64,000 bases of DNA from Rheinheimera sp. MM224 (lineage in GTDB: Bacteria; Pseudomonadota; Gammaproteobacteria; Enterobacterales; Alteromonadaceae): assembly GCF_947090785.1 (NCBI RefSeq), contig NZ_OX352320.1, forward strand, positions 2,841,001 to 2,905,000. Reading direction: 5' to 3'. Below, piece after piece: positions 1-9,920 of this stretch. Position numbers and translations under genes: made by a program. The notes under the pieces were generated by a model. It saw only the letters and a list, made by a program, of their open reading frames with translations, ran no database searches and was not told the origin of the DNA. How positions within the stretch are numbered: the first letter of the stretch is position 1; each line of letters begins with the position of its first letter.

Positions 1-302
1 TAACTAAAAGATGTTGTTTTACATCAGGCTGCGCTCTATTGCTGCTAAAGCAATAGAAAATGTATCTGAAGCACAACACCTTAAATCATAAAAACAACCT
101 TTGCTCAGTCAAATGGCTTTGAATATCGGTATTTCTGCACTTGCCTCAAATGCACTGAAAACTTGTGCCAGGCACAGCTAATAGTCCTTAAAAGGTTGGC
201 TTTGATCGCATATCCATTTCAGCCTCTTGTCCTTTGCTGCTTTTTTGTGCTGTGATGTTTTGGCAACACCTAACCATCAATAACAATAAAAAGGATTTCT
301 GA
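1..302. other. Leader region without a gene
   Basis: I see no convincing coding sequence in this stretch. It holds a small inverted repeat at 36-56 (ctattgc, 7-base loop, gcaatag) without a T-run on either side, so it is not a clear terminator. The last bases contain AAGGA about 6 bases before the ATG at 303, which is a good ribosome binding site for the amidohydrolase gene. The promoter of that gene presumably lies here, but no strong -35/-10 pair stood out. Confidence 0.5.
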
Positions 303-1631
303 ATGCGCCTGCTCTCTCTTGCTTGCTTTATCAGCTCAGCGTTCATTAGCACCAGCAGTTTTTCCGCACCCAAAGACTTGGCTGGGGCTATTAACACCGA
401 TTACCAACAGCACCTTGAACCGCTGTTTAAGCATTTCCACCAAAACCCTGAACTGTCCTTTATGGAGTTTAAAACGGCTGAACGTTTGGCCAAAGAGCTC
501 AAAGCGGCCGGTTTTGAAGTGACTACTGGTGTAGGAAAAACAGGTGTAGTCGCCATATTGAAAAACGGCAAAGGTCCTTTAGTGATGATGCGTGCTGATA
601 TGGACGCCTTGCCGGTAGAGGAAAAAAGTGGTTTGCCTTACGCATCCAAAGTAAAAAGCAAAGACTGGAACGGCAATGAAGTGTCTGTGATGCATGCCTG
701 TGGTCATGATATGCATGTCACCAGCTTAATAGGCACAGCACGCCAAATGGTCAAAATCAAAGATCAATGGCAAGGCACTTTGATGCTGGTCGGCCAACCG
801 GCTGAAGAGTATGTTGGTGGTGCACAGAGTATGCGCGACGATAAAATATGGGAGCGTTTTGGCACGCCGGATTACGCTATGGCGTTGCATGTGTCCAGCG
901 AAATTGAAGCCGGCAAAATTGTTGCAGTGGAAGGCTCGCCCTATTCTGGCGTGGATTCAGTGGATATCCATATTCATGGTGTAGGCGCTCATGGTGCCAG
1001 CCCCCATCGCGGCAAAGATCCGATAGTGTTAGGTTCACAAATTGTGCTGGCACTACAAACTATTGTCAGTCGCGAAATAGCGCCCAAAGAGCCCAGTGTC
1101 ATTACCGTTGGATCTTTTCACTCAGGCTCGAAGCACAATATCATTCCCGACTCAGCGCACTTACAGCTGACTGTACGGAACGATACCTTAGAGACCCGTG
1201 AGCAATTGATTAGCGCCATTAAAAGAGTGGCCACTAATATGGGCCGCGTAGCGGGTTTACCTGAAGATAAATTACCGGAAGTGACTGTCGACCCGCAAAC
1301 CACTCCGCCTACTGTCAATGATATTCCACTGACACAACGTTTAAAGCAGCGCTGGGTCAGTCATTTTGGTGCTGATATCCTGGATCAGAATTACAAACGC
1401 TTGGGTATGGGCGCTGAAGATTATCCATTTTTAATTATGAACCCGACCATTCAGAGTGTGTATTTCCAGATCGGTGGCACACCCAAAGCAGATTTTGAGC
1501 GGGAAAAACAAGGCGGCGCGCCAGTGCCAAGCCATCACAGCCCTTTATTTAAAATTGCACCAGAGCCGGCTATTAAAGCTGGTGTAGAGGCCACAGTAGT
1601 TGCCTTACTGGACTTGATGCCAAAACACTAG
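303..1631 (+). CDS. Exported M20-family amidohydrolase / metallopeptidase
   Basis: This 442-residue protein begins with a signal peptide (residues 1-21, ending SSFSA), so it is probably periplasmic. The catalytic part has the M20D signatures of hippurate and N-acyl-amino-acid hydrolases: RADMDALP near 97, HACGHDMH near 131, GQPAEE near 165 (the Glu pair of the active site) and the dimerisation lid GAHGASPHRGKDP near 230. A late GAEDYPF motif supplies another metal ligand. The family uses two metals to split acyl- or aminoacyl-amide bonds; the actual substrate cannot be read from the sequence. The gene stands alone, with AAGGA before the ATG. The next gene also encodes an exported metallohydrolase, which may suggest a shared scavenging role (inference). 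Confidence 0.93.
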   Translation: MRLLSLACFISSAFISTSSFSAPKDLAGAINTDYQQHLEPLFKHFHQNPELSFMEFKTAERLAKELKAAGFEVTTGVGKTGVVAILKNGKGPLVMMRADMDALPVEEKSGLPYASKVKSKDWNGNEVSVMHACGHDMHVTSLIGTARQMVKIKDQWQGTLMLVGQPAEEYVGGAQSMRDDKIWERFGTPDYAMALHVSSEIEAGKIVAVEGSPYSGVDSVDIHIHGVGAHGASPHRGKDPIVLGSQIVLALQTIVSREIAPKEPSVITVGSFHSGSKHNIIPDSAHLQLTVRNDTLETREQLISAIKRVATNMGRVAGLPEDKLPEVTVDPQTTPPTVNDIPLTQRLKQRWVSHFGADILDQNYKRLGMGAEDYPFLIMNPTIQSVYFQIGGTPKADFEREKQGGAPVPSHHSPLFKIAPEPAIKAGVEATVVALLDLMPKH

Positions 1632-1808
1632 TCAGCCAGCAGCTATACCGGGACAACGGCTTGCCGCAGACAGGCCTTTTTGTAAGATAAACTTACAATT
1701 GAATTTCGACTCTGATGCTAAATCAGGTTAGTCTGGTACCAGTATCATCAGCCAGATTGTTAGCACCTGATGATACTTCATAATCAATAACTAAAAGGAA
1801 AACGCAAA

Positions 1809-3683
1809 GTGCGCCATTCATTATTAGCTCTTAGCATTGCCGCATTACTGGCAGGCTGTAATCCAGCACAAGACACCAAAACAACCACCAGCGCAGCAGC
1901 AGTCGAACCTGTTACCGCTGCAGAAACCAAAGCGGCTTTATCTGAATCAGAGCGCTTAAATCAGTGGTTTGAAACCAAATACGAAGAGCAGCTGCAAATG
2001 AGCCCGCTGCAAATGACCTTCTTAGGTCGTAAAGATAAACAAGATCAAATTGACGACGTGACAGAAGAAGCTGAAGACAAGCAATTGGCCTGGGCTGCAG
2101 CTTCTGTTGAAGAGTTAAAATCTCAATTTGATTACAACAAGTTAGACACTGAAGCCAAAACCTCATACGACTTATGGATTTACCAATACGAGCAAAGCCG
2201 TGACGCTGCAGCATTTCGTGTAAACACTTATGTATTTAACCAGATGCAGGGTGTGCACGCCTTGTTGCCACAAGTGCTGATGAACTTCCATAAAGTAGAC
2301 GAAGTGGTTGATATGGAAGCCTACGTCAAACGTATTGGTGGCATTGCCAAAGCCATTGCTGACTTACAGCAACGCGCTGCCAAATATGCTGAAGCAGGTG
2401 TACGCCCACCCCGTTTTGCGTACGAAGGTGTATTGGAACAGGTGAATAATCTGCTGAACGGCGCGCCTTTTAAAGAAAGCGATAAAGACGCTCCTTTATG
2501 GGCTGATGCCAAAGCCAAAGTGGAAGCGCTGAAAAAAGCCGACAAACTGGATGACAAAAAAGCTGAACAGTTACTGGCCGATGCAAAATCTGCCTTAACT
2601 ACTCAGTTCCAGCCTTCTTATGAAGCTTTATCTGCCTTTTTAACCAGCGAACTGGATAAAACTCAGGTGAATGTGACAGGTGTATCGACTCAGCCGAATG
2701 GCGTGGCGTATTACAACCATCGCTTAGCTCAGTCGACTACAACCAACTTAACTGCTGACGAAATTCACCAGATTGGTTTAAATGAAGTCGACCGCCTGAC
2801 CAAAGAAATGATCGCGATCAAAGATAAAGTGGGCTTTAAAGGCTCGTTAAAAGAGTTTTTCACCTTTATCAAAACTGACGCTCAGTTCTTCTACCCGGAT
2901 ACAGATGAAGGCCGCCAGGGATACATCAAAGACTCGGAAGCTTATTTAGCCTTTATCGAGAAAAAGCTGCCTGAATATTTTGGCATTCTGCCAAAAGCGC
3001 CTTTAGTGGTAAAACGGGTTGAAGCTTTCCGTGAACAACCAGGTGCGGCTCAGCATTACTACCCTGGTACCCCTGATGGTAAACGCCCAGGCATTTATTA
3101 CGCGCATTTATCAGATATGAAACAAATGCCAAAAAATGAAATGGAAGCCATTGCCTATCACGAAGGTAGCCCTGGTCACCATATGCAAATTTCTATTGCA
3201 CAGGAACTGACCTCAGTGCCAACCTTCCGTACTCAGGCTGGTTTTACCGCCTACATCGAAGGCTGGGGTTTGTATTCTGAATTACTGGCTAAAGAAATGG
3301 GTGCTTACCAGAGTGACTACTCTGACTTCGGCCGTTTAATCACAGAAATGTGGCGTGCCGTACGTTTAGTGGTCGATACAGGTATGCACAGCAAAGGCTG
3401 GACTGAACAACAAGGTATTGAGTACTTCAAAGAGAAAACACCTGTTGCTGAAGGCGCAGTCACTTCAGAAGTACGTCGTTATTTAGTATGGCCAGGCCAG
3501 GCCACAGCCTACAAAATTGGTATGTTAAAAATTCTGGAAATCCGTGCTAAAGCCAAAGAGCAGTTAGGCGACAAGTTCGATATCCGTGGTTTCCACGACA
3601 CCGTCTTAGGCGGTGGTGCATTGCCATTGCAAGTGCTGGAAAAACGCGTACAGAACTGGGTAGACAGCGTAAAAGCTGCTTAA
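1809..3683 (+). CDS. DUF885-family lipoprotein (putative zinc metallopeptidase)
   Basis: A 624-residue lipoprotein: the N-terminus ends in the lipobox LLAGC, with Cys at residue 17, predicting signal peptidase II cleavage and membrane anchoring. The rest matches DUF885, a family of putative carboxypeptidase-like metallohydrolases. The key visible motif is HEGSPGHHMQ near residue 455, an HExxxGHH zinc-site variant, followed by AYIEGWGLYSELLAKEMG, which supplies the distal Glu in the related fold. Length is typical for the family. The start is a GTG with AAGGA about 10 bases upstream. It is monocistronic, and a strong terminator follows at 3704. The exact substrate is unknown. Confidence 0.9.
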   Translation: MRHSLLALSIAALLAGCNPAQDTKTTTSAAAVEPVTAAETKAALSESERLNQWFETKYEEQLQMSPLQMTFLGRKDKQDQIDDVTEEAEDKQLAWAAASVEELKSQFDYNKLDTEAKTSYDLWIYQYEQSRDAAAFRVNTYVFNQMQGVHALLPQVLMNFHKVDEVVDMEAYVKRIGGIAKAIADLQQRAAKYAEAGVRPPRFAYEGVLEQVNNLLNGAPFKESDKDAPLWADAKAKVEALKKADKLDDKKAEQLLADAKSALTTQFQPSYEALSAFLTSELDKTQVNVTGVSTQPNGVAYYNHRLAQSTTTNLTADEIHQIGLNEVDRLTKEMIAIKDKVGFKGSLKEFFTFIKTDAQFFYPDTDEGRQGYIKDSEAYLAFIEKKLPEYFGILPKAPLVVKRVEAFREQPGAAQHYYPGTPDGKRPGIYYAHLSDMKQMPKNEMEAIAYHEGSPGHHMQISIAQELTSVPTFRTQAGFTAYIEGWGLYSELLAKEMGAYQSDYSDFGRLITEMWRAVRLVVDTGMHSKGWTEQQGIEYFKEKTPVAEGAVTSEVRRYLVWPGQATAYKIGMLKILEIRAKAKEQLGDKFDIRGFHDTVLGGGALPLQVLEKRVQNWVDSVKAA

Positions 3684-3703
3684 TCCCGCTCTGAAGCTCT
3701 AAG

Positions 3704-3730
3704 AATGGCCCTTGATTGGGCCATTTTTTA
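3704..3730 (+). terminator. Rho-independent terminator after the DUF885 gene
   Basis: An 8-bp stem (aatggccc / gggccatt) with a 6-base loop is followed by a T6 run. It lies 20 bases after the stop codon of the DUF885 gene. Confidence 0.9.
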
Positions 3731-3881
3731 TTCCCATAACACCCGATCTGAGTTGAGCTTATTTTTAGCTACCTCGCTCCCTCCCCTTTAACACAGCACA
3801 GTTACAAAGTTTGCTTGCCACATACCGCCCCAAAATGTTAACTTTTAGATTACATTCATTTTATTTACAGGGACGAGAATA

Positions 3882-5195
3882 ATGCGCAGAACTTTATTAG
3901 CCACCACCATACTCTTAAGCGGCTTGGCACAGGCCGATATGCTGGATGGATTAAAGCTGTATGACCAAAAAGACTATGCCAAAGCGCAAACTGAATTCAG
4001 CGCTTTAGTACCTCTGGGCAACGAACTGGCAGCTTTTAATCTGGCGGTAATGCACTATAAAGGCCAGGGTGTTCCTGTTGATTTGGTCAAAGCTCAGGCC
4101 TATTTCCAATTGGCTGCCGAATTGGGTGATAGCAGAGCAGCAGGATTGGCAAGTTCTGTCTCAACTAAACTTACAGCCACAGAACAACAGCAGGCAACAG
4201 AGCAATTTCACTCCTTACTAAGTAAAGTGCAAATCAGAGATCTGATTGACGGTGAGTTTGATCAGCCAGATATGCCAGAGGTAATAAGCCGCAAAGCACC
4301 TGCTTATCCGGAAGATGCCATCCGCAGCAGAGCCTTTGGTTACAACGTAATGAAATTTCTTATCGATGAAAAAGGTAATGTCACAACTGTCGAAGTACTG
4401 GGTTCTTTTCCATCAAAGACCTTCGACAAAGCATCCATCAGAGCTATTAAATCCTGGAAATATGCAGCTACAGGTAAAAAGAACTCAGGTAAAGTCATGA
4501 TGCATTACAGCACTGGGCCACTGCGAAAAGAGCAAGTCACCCAATTTATGCAAGAGCACAAGTTAATGGACTACGCTGTTGCCGGCTCACCACAACACCA
4601 ATTCCTGCTTGGTACTCTGCTGGATATGGTAGCCACCAACTCGAGTTACAATGTAAAGGTCGACAAAACTCTGCCTCTGGATCCAGCGGCTGAATTACCC
4701 AAAGAGTTTTTCAAAGAATTATCAGGTAACAGTGTCACTATTGATGGTTTTTTTGGTAGCGCAGAGGTAAAAACAGACGCCGATGGTAAAATTATTGATG
4801 TGCTGAAAGCCGATAAACTGAGCAAAAAGCAAGCAACAGCAGTACTGCTGGGTAAGGAGCTGGATGAAGACGCCAGTAACGGTCATTTCAGTCTTTGGGC
4901 AGACCCGGGTAGAAAAGTGACAGTTCAAGCCATTGCCAGCATCTCTGAGCTGCATAGTGGATCCTATTGGTGGACCATGGCAGCCAAAAACGGCAATTTA
5001 GATGCGCAGCGTCAATTGGCTATGATGTCTGAGACCTGGGAAAACTACCTGTTGCAAGCCAATGATCCGCAGGTACAAGCCTGGAATGGAGTAAGAAAAA
5101 TACTGCAAGGCGACAAAGTAGAAGGCCAATTGCTGCTGGATAAAGCCATAGCTCAAAACTATCAGGTCGCAGCTGAGCTTAAAGCTGCACTTTAA
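3882..5195 (+). CDS. Exported Sel1-repeat protein with a TonB C-terminal domain
   Basis: A 437-residue protein with a signal peptide (residues 1-18, ending GLAQA). Residues ~20-90 are Sel1-like repeats (typical phrase AAFNLAVMHYKGQGVPVDLVKAQAYFQLAAELGD). Residues ~125-205 resemble the TonB C-terminal fold, with YPEDAIRSRAFGYNVMKFLIDEKGNV and FDKASIRAIKSWKY. A further Sel1-like unit (MAAKNGNLDAQRQLAMMS) lies near 370. Unlike classical TonB there is no retained transmembrane anchor or proline-rich rod, so energy transduction is doubtful; a periplasmic binding or scaffold role is more likely (inference). It is monocistronic, with a terminator at 5217. Confidence 0.85.
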   Translation: MRRTLLATTILLSGLAQADMLDGLKLYDQKDYAKAQTEFSALVPLGNELAAFNLAVMHYKGQGVPVDLVKAQAYFQLAAELGDSRAAGLASSVSTKLTATEQQQATEQFHSLLSKVQIRDLIDGEFDQPDMPEVISRKAPAYPEDAIRSRAFGYNVMKFLIDEKGNVTTVEVLGSFPSKTFDKASIRAIKSWKYAATGKKNSGKVMMHYSTGPLRKEQVTQFMQEHKLMDYAVAGSPQHQFLLGTLLDMVATNSSYNVKVDKTLPLDPAAELPKEFFKELSGNSVTIDGFFGSAEVKTDADGKIIDVLKADKLSKKQATAVLLGKELDEDASNGHFSLWADPGRKVTVQAIASISELHSGSYWWTMAAKNGNLDAQRQLAMMSETWENYLLQANDPQVQAWNGVRKILQGDKVEGQLLLDKAIAQNYQVAAELKAAL

Positions 5196-5216
5196 GCTCA
5201 CTCAATAATGCACTAT

Positions 5217-5248
5217 GAAGCCCACTTTGTGTGGGCTTTCATTTTTTT
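5217..5248 (+). terminator. Rho-independent terminator after the Sel1/TonB-C gene
   Basis: An 8-bp stem (aagcccac / gtgggctt) with a 5-base loop is followed by a T7 run. The run reaches the stop codon of the convergent MFS gene. Confidence 0.9.
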
Positions 5249-6839
5249 AACGATCAGACTTCTTTTCTAAAGCGGCATGCATATCTTCCAGACGGATACC
5301 TCTGGTATCAATGCCGTGACGTTGCAGTAAAAAGGCCGCAATCACCAGCGCAGTCATAATCACCAAACCAGATAATGCCATTTGATCAAATAACCCCATC
5401 ACTCCGAGTAAAGCACCCAAAATGCCACCAAACTTTGAACTGGCGGCCACTATGCCAGAGCCTGTGCCACGCAAATGCACTGGGTATATCTCAGCTGCAT
5501 AAGGAATAAGCATTGCAATCACACCGCTGGAGCTGACCAGCAGCAAGGCGATAGAAACAGAAAGTAAGGTCACAGAACGGCTGTCGAGCCAGTCAAAAAT
5601 ACAGAAACTCAGTAAAGACAAAGCGGTCAGCAGAATAAACAGTAGCAAGGTTTTGATACTACTCCAGCTGTGGTAAAGCCAGATCACTAAAGCCACACCA
5701 GGCAAAGCGAAAAAGGCTGATTTGGTAATAATAGCGCTGGCCTGCCCTGCCAGACCCATTTCACCTAAGTTGGTAGGCAGCCATAACATAAAGCCAAAAT
5801 TAACCAAACCCCAGGCCACACCAGCCGCCACTAAACCTATAGTAATGCCGGCATAGTGTCCTTGTAACAACTGCTTAAATCCTGCGTTTTGCAAAGCAGG
5901 CTCTTCTTCTACCACTATGCTGCTTTGATCCTGAGCCTGTACACCGCTAAAACGCTGCAGCACCAGACGAGCTTCACTGGTTAAACCTTTGCTGGCCAGA
6001 TAACGTGGCGATTCCGGAATATAACGGTTTAAAAAAATCACCAACAAGCCTGTAGGCAACCCCAGCATCCATAAAATACGCCAGCTAAACATGGGTTCCA
6101 ACAACGCAGCTGAGCCTGACGCTACCAGGTAACCGGCAGCAGTACCAAAACCACCTAAAGCGACCAGTAACCAGCCTCTGTGTGCCGCTGGAATAGTTTC
6201 AGCCATCAGGGTAAATGTAATAGGCAATAGGCCCCCTGCTGACAACCCCATTAAAAAGCACATCACCAGATTCCACTCAAAAGATGGCATAGCACCACAA
6301 ATCGCTGTGCCGATAAACATCAGTGCCGACAATAAAATAGCGGCTCTGCGACCAAATAAATCAGCCATCATGCCCCAGACCACAGAGCCTATGGTGGTCC
6401 CTGTTAACGCCACCAGCGCCAGCACTCCAGCTTCTTTCGAGCTTATGCCATATTCAGCTTTTAAGCCTGGCATCACAAAACCTAAAGTGGCGGGCTTCAT
6501 CACATCCACTATCACAGCCGCCATCAGCACCATGACCAAAGTCCAGTGCTCTTTATTCAGTGGCAACTGATCGGCCACATGAAAATGTAATCTGCTGTTG
6601 TCGGTGCTGCGCAGCTGGTCCAGCCGTGGCATCATGCCATACATGGCGAGCAACAAGCCCAGCGGAATAAGCCCCATGCCAATCAGCATATTGCTGTCCA
6701 TCGGCATCCCCACCATTTGATAGTTCATATGAGAGGCATGCATAAACATTGGCACATGCGCCAGCACTCCCAAGGTGATGCCAAGACAACCCAGCCAGAA
6801 GGCTAATGGATGGTAAAAATTTAATCCCTGTGATTTCAT
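5247..6839 (-). CDS. Major facilitator superfamily transporter
   Basis: About 530 residues with roughly twelve hydrophobic segments: an inner-membrane secondary transporter. The loop between TM2 and TM3 carries the MFS signature WGMMADLFGRR, and the TM4-5 region has PITFTLMAETIPAAHRG, typical of the sugar/aromatic-acid H+ symporter branch. Residues ~285-315 (IPESPRYLASKG) and the C-terminal RGTGSGIVAASSKFGG fit the same branch. The N-terminus is longer than usual, with an extra pair of hydrophobic segments before the canonical TM1. An upstream in-frame GTG at 6875 would add 12 residues but lacks a Shine-Dalgarno sequence, so the ATG at 6839 is preferred. The substrate is unknown. It is transcribed towards the Sel1/TonB-C gene. 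Confidence 0.88.
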   Translation of the reverse strand: MKSQGLNFYHPLAFWLGCLGITLGVLAHVPMFMHASHMNYQMVGMPMDSNMLIGMGLIPLGLLLAMYGMMPRLDQLRSTDNSRLHFHVADQLPLNKEHWTLVMVLMAAVIVDVMKPATLGFVMPGLKAEYGISSKEAGVLALVALTGTTIGSVVWGMMADLFGRRAAILLSALMFIGTAICGAMPSFEWNLVMCFLMGLSAGGLLPITFTLMAETIPAAHRGWLLVALGGFGTAAGYLVASGSAALLEPMFSWRILWMLGLPTGLLVIFLNRYIPESPRYLASKGLTSEARLVLQRFSGVQAQDQSSIVVEEEPALQNAGFKQLLQGHYAGITIGLVAAGVAWGLVNFGFMLWLPTNLGEMGLAGQASAIITKSAFFALPGVALVIWLYHSWSSIKTLLLFILLTALSLLSFCIFDWLDSRSVTLLSVSIALLLVSSSGVIAMLIPYAAEIYPVHLRGTGSGIVAASSKFGGILGALLGVMGLFDQMALSGLVIMTALVIAAFLLQRHGIDTRGIRLEDMHAALEKKSDR

Positions 6840-7065
6840 CAAACTCGTCTCTGTGATTGGCCCCTTCTGAGGCACTTTTTGTTAGCGCAGAGCATACTGG
6901 GCCAGCCTGCTTTGCTGCAACAGCTATTTTTAGTAAAAGCTGTTGATTAGAAAACAAAAATTAGCGCTGTTTTGGCTACGAAATTCAGCTACCATAAATC
7001 TTCGTTCTGTCAGCCTTACACAAGACTGTATGGGCTTTCCTGTACCCCGCTCTATTGAGGATTGT

Positions 7066-8559
7066 ATGCGCCGTTTGTCTGTTGCCTTGCTTTGTTTATT
7101 CAGTGGTTTCGCTGTGGCCAAACCCGGTGAACTGGTATTTTCCAGCGACTTTGAACAGGACGCCCATCAGTGGAATATTCTCGCCGGTTGCCAGCGCAGC
7201 TCTGAAATGGCCCGTACTGGTACAAGCGCATTATTTTGTCAGGATGGCAGCAGCTCTTTAGTCAGCCGTTATCCGGTGTCCGAACTGGGTTTGCTGGAGT
7301 TTTGGGTCAAACCTCAGTCGGCATTTGCCAGTTACCGCATTAATATTTTAACCTCATCTTCTATCTCTTTGGATGCACAGTGGCAACAGGTTGGCCTGAT
7401 TGAAGCGCCTGCCGGCACTGAAGCCTATATGGCACATCGTGTTTCTATTGACGATCCGGGCCGTAAATATCTGCGTTTAGATATCGAAACCTTGCACGGT
7501 GGTGTAGCGCTGGATGATGTGGTTCTGGACAGAATATTACTGGATACAGCTTTGCAGAAAAACGAGCAAAAAATTATCAGCGGTATTTTAGATAAGCTGC
7601 AAACCAATAAAAACTACGAGCTGCAAAGCGAATCCTTCCGCACTATCGGCAAAAACTATGCGGCGCAGCTGGAAAGCCAGCGCCAGTATCTGGAATATGC
7701 CAACGCTATTTATTCGACCATCACCTTTGCACTGGCAAGTTCAGAGCGCAATAAAATGTCGAACCCTATGGCCTATTCGTCTTTCCGTACTATTTTGGCT
7801 GACACTAAAAGAGTGGCTTCGCCTTTGCAACAAGCCAGATTGAATTCAATGGTAAAACCTTTTGGTGACTTAACGACTGCCACTTTAACAGTGGTCAGCG
7901 GTGGTTTGTATGCTGCTTTTGCTGAACCTTTTAAGTCATTTCTGGCGACAGCTTTTGATAAATCCAATTATGAAAATGCTGATTTAAACCGCAAGGACCG
8001 TAAGTTTGCCGAGGAAAACGGCTTAAAAATTTACGAGCAGGCTGAGAAGTTTTTAAACGAGCTGGAACGTGAACTGGTACAAGTGTCGGCTTTGGAAAAT
8101 GATTTGCAAAGCATGCTGAAAATGGTGGAAGTATTTCGTAAAGATTTAGACAAACACCTGCGTGATTATATTCAGCACGCCGGTCTTGCCCGCACTCAGG
8201 AAAATTACAGTCGGGTGATGAGTAAAGAAGAATCTATTCGTGCGCTGGTCATTAACGAAGTAGGTGAAAACGTTACTAATAAAGCGCAGGGTTATCTGGC
8301 CGCCAATGACACGACTCAGCTGATCCAATACATGTTGAAGACCTCAGAGCAGCTAGAAGGCATGCAGGAATTTAAAGAGCGTTTTAACCAAATCACCTCG
8401 TCGGCTATTACCTTCTACGACAGATTCGAGCGCTCAGTCGCACCGGATCAAAACCCCTTCACCGATGCCAAAGATAAAGCGGCGTGGGAGCAGCATGCCC
8501 TAAAAGCCCGCAGTTATATCAAGCAATCAAAAGAAGCTTTTGCTAAAGCATATATGTAA
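7066..8559 (+). CDS. Exported protein of unknown function with an N-terminal beta domain and a helical C-terminus
   Basis: The start is the ATG at 7066, with TTGAGG 5 bases upstream, giving 497 residues. Residues 1-18 (ending FAVA) are a signal peptide. Residues ~20-165 are beta-rich and read like a concanavalin/LamG-type carbohydrate-binding fold (VFSSDFEQ, LLEFWVKPQ, RKYLRLDIE, ALDDVVLD). From ~170 the chain is charged and strongly helical, with likely coiled coil at 335-440 (LERELVQVSALENDLQSML). I do not recognise a named family. It is divergent from the MFS gene and convergent with the helicase gene, so context gives no functional hint. Confidence 0.75.
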   Translation: MRRLSVALLCLFSGFAVAKPGELVFSSDFEQDAHQWNILAGCQRSSEMARTGTSALFCQDGSSSLVSRYPVSELGLLEFWVKPQSAFASYRINILTSSSISLDAQWQQVGLIEAPAGTEAYMAHRVSIDDPGRKYLRLDIETLHGGVALDDVVLDRILLDTALQKNEQKIISGILDKLQTNKNYELQSESFRTIGKNYAAQLESQRQYLEYANAIYSTITFALASSERNKMSNPMAYSSFRTILADTKRVASPLQQARLNSMVKPFGDLTTATLTVVSGGLYAAFAEPFKSFLATAFDKSNYENADLNRKDRKFAEENGLKIYEQAEKFLNELERELVQVSALENDLQSMLKMVEVFRKDLDKHLRDYIQHAGLARTQENYSRVMSKEESIRALVINEVGENVTNKAQGYLAANDTTQLIQYMLKTSEQLEGMQEFKERFNQITSSAITFYDRFERSVAPDQNPFTDAKDKAAWEQHALKARSYIKQSKEAFAKAYM

Positions 8560-8583
8560 AGGTCTTTGATATTGAAGGGATTT

Positions 8584-8617
8584 AAACCAGCCAAAAGCGA
8601 GAAGCTTTGGCTGGTTT
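8584..8617. terminator. Hairpin between convergent genes
   Basis: A perfect 12-bp stem (aaaccagccaaa / tttggctggttt) with a 10-base loop sits between two convergent genes. The stem ends in TTT on either strand but no longer U-run follows, so bidirectional termination is likely but not certain. Confidence 0.6.
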
Positions 8618-8639
8618 GAGGATATCAGACAACAGAGAA

Positions 8640-9920
8640 TTACTTAGCGATGCGCGGCTTAGCTTTAGGTTTGGCCTTTGGCTTCACTTTATTTGTACTG
8701 TCCAAATCAATAGAGGTTTCGCTGGCTTTGTTAGAACGGCCTGACAAGACTTTACGTGAAATACTTTTTAACAGCGACTCACGGTTGCTCACTTCAAAGC
8801 CTGGCGTGACTATACGTTTGACCGTGCTGCCAATCAGCTTTTGAATACGCTCTAAGGTTTGCTCTTCTTCACGACTGACAAATGAAATCGCATTGCCTGT
8901 AGCGCCTGCACGACCGGTACGACCGATACGGTGTACATAATCTTCCGGCAAATACGGCAGGTTAAAGTTAACGACATAATCCAGGCCTTGAATATCCAGA
9001 CCACGGGCAGCCACTTCAGTCGCAATCAATACCTGTAACTTAGCAGATTTGAAATCAGCGATAGCACGACGTCGTGCGCCCTGGCTTTTATCACCATGAC
9101 AGACTGCCGCATCAATTTTTCTCATTTGCAAGCCAGCTAATAAGCGGTCAGCCTGCTCTTTAGTACTGGTGAATACCAACACCTGAAACCAGTTTTTTTC
9201 CGCCAGCAGCTGTTCAAATAATTCGATTTTGCGACTTTCTTCAACCGGATACACCACATGGTTGACGGTATCAGCCGTACTGTTCGTTTTCGCCACACGG
9301 ATTTGCTGGTGGTTTTTCAGAATTTTATGCGACAGTTCATTCACAGCTGGTGAAGTTGTGGCCGAGAACAACATGGTTTGGCGTGTAGTTGCCGTCATTT
9401 GCATTAACTTCGTTACATCTGTAACAAAGCCCATGTCGAGCATACGGTCTGCTTCGTCCAGCACCACAAATTCAACATCACTTAAGATCACATTGCCCAG
9501 AGCCATATGCTCTATCAAACGGCCTGGCGTGCTGATCAGGATATCCACACCAGCTTTTAATTTATTGGCCTGACCGCCCATTTTCACGCCACCATAAAGT
9601 GCCGTTACACTGACAGGCACAAACTGCGCGTATGCAGCAATGGATTCAGCAATTTGCTCTGCTAACTCGCGGGTTGGAGTCAGGATCAAAGCGCGTGGGC
9701 GCTGCGCTACTGTATCTTTTGGTTTATCCAGCATGCGTTGCAGCACAGGAATAGCAAAAGCAGCAGTTTTGCCTGTGCCTGTTTGCGCTGTAACTTGTAA
9801 ATCTTTACCGCGACGCGCAGGCACTATGGCCTGTTCTTGTACCGGGGTCATATCACTGTAGCCACATTCTACAAGGGCGCGGAGTAGATCCGGGGCTAAA
9901 TCTAAAGATGAAAATTGCAT
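8640..9920 (-). CDS. rhlE: DEAD-box ATP-dependent RNA helicase, RhlE type
   Basis: A 426-residue cytoplasmic helicase that uses ATP to remodel RNA duplexes in ribosome assembly and mRNA decay. All DEAD-box motifs are visible: Q motif near 26-31, motif I AQTGTGKT at 45-52, Ia PTREL at 82-86, TPGR at 131-134, II DEAD at 155-158, III SAT at 186-188, and the C-terminal ARGLDI and HRIGRTGR. The N-terminus and core follow E. coli RhlE closely. The tail is a short basic KPKAKPKAKPRIAK stretch, probably a non-specific RNA-binding extension. AGAGGAAC precedes the ATG. RhlE subfamily assignment is likely; other DEAD paralogs (SrmB, DbpA) fit less well. Confidence 0.93.
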   Translation of the reverse strand: MQFSSLDLAPDLLRALVECGYSDMTPVQEQAIVPARRGKDLQVTAQTGTGKTAAFAIPVLQRMLDKPKDTVAQRPRALILTPTRELAEQIAESIAAYAQFVPVSVTALYGGVKMGGQANKLKAGVDILISTPGRLIEHMALGNVILSDVEFVVLDEADRMLDMGFVTDVTKLMQMTATTRQTMLFSATTSPAVNELSHKILKNHQQIRVAKTNSTADTVNHVVYPVEESRKIELFEQLLAEKNWFQVLVFTSTKEQADRLLAGLQMRKIDAAVCHGDKSQGARRRAIADFKSAKLQVLIATEVAARGLDIQGLDYVVNFNLPYLPEDYVHRIGRTGRAGATGNAISFVSREEEQTLERIQKLIGSTVKRIVTPGFEVSNRESLLKSISRKVLSGRSNKASETSIDLDSTNKVKPKAKPKAKPRIAK

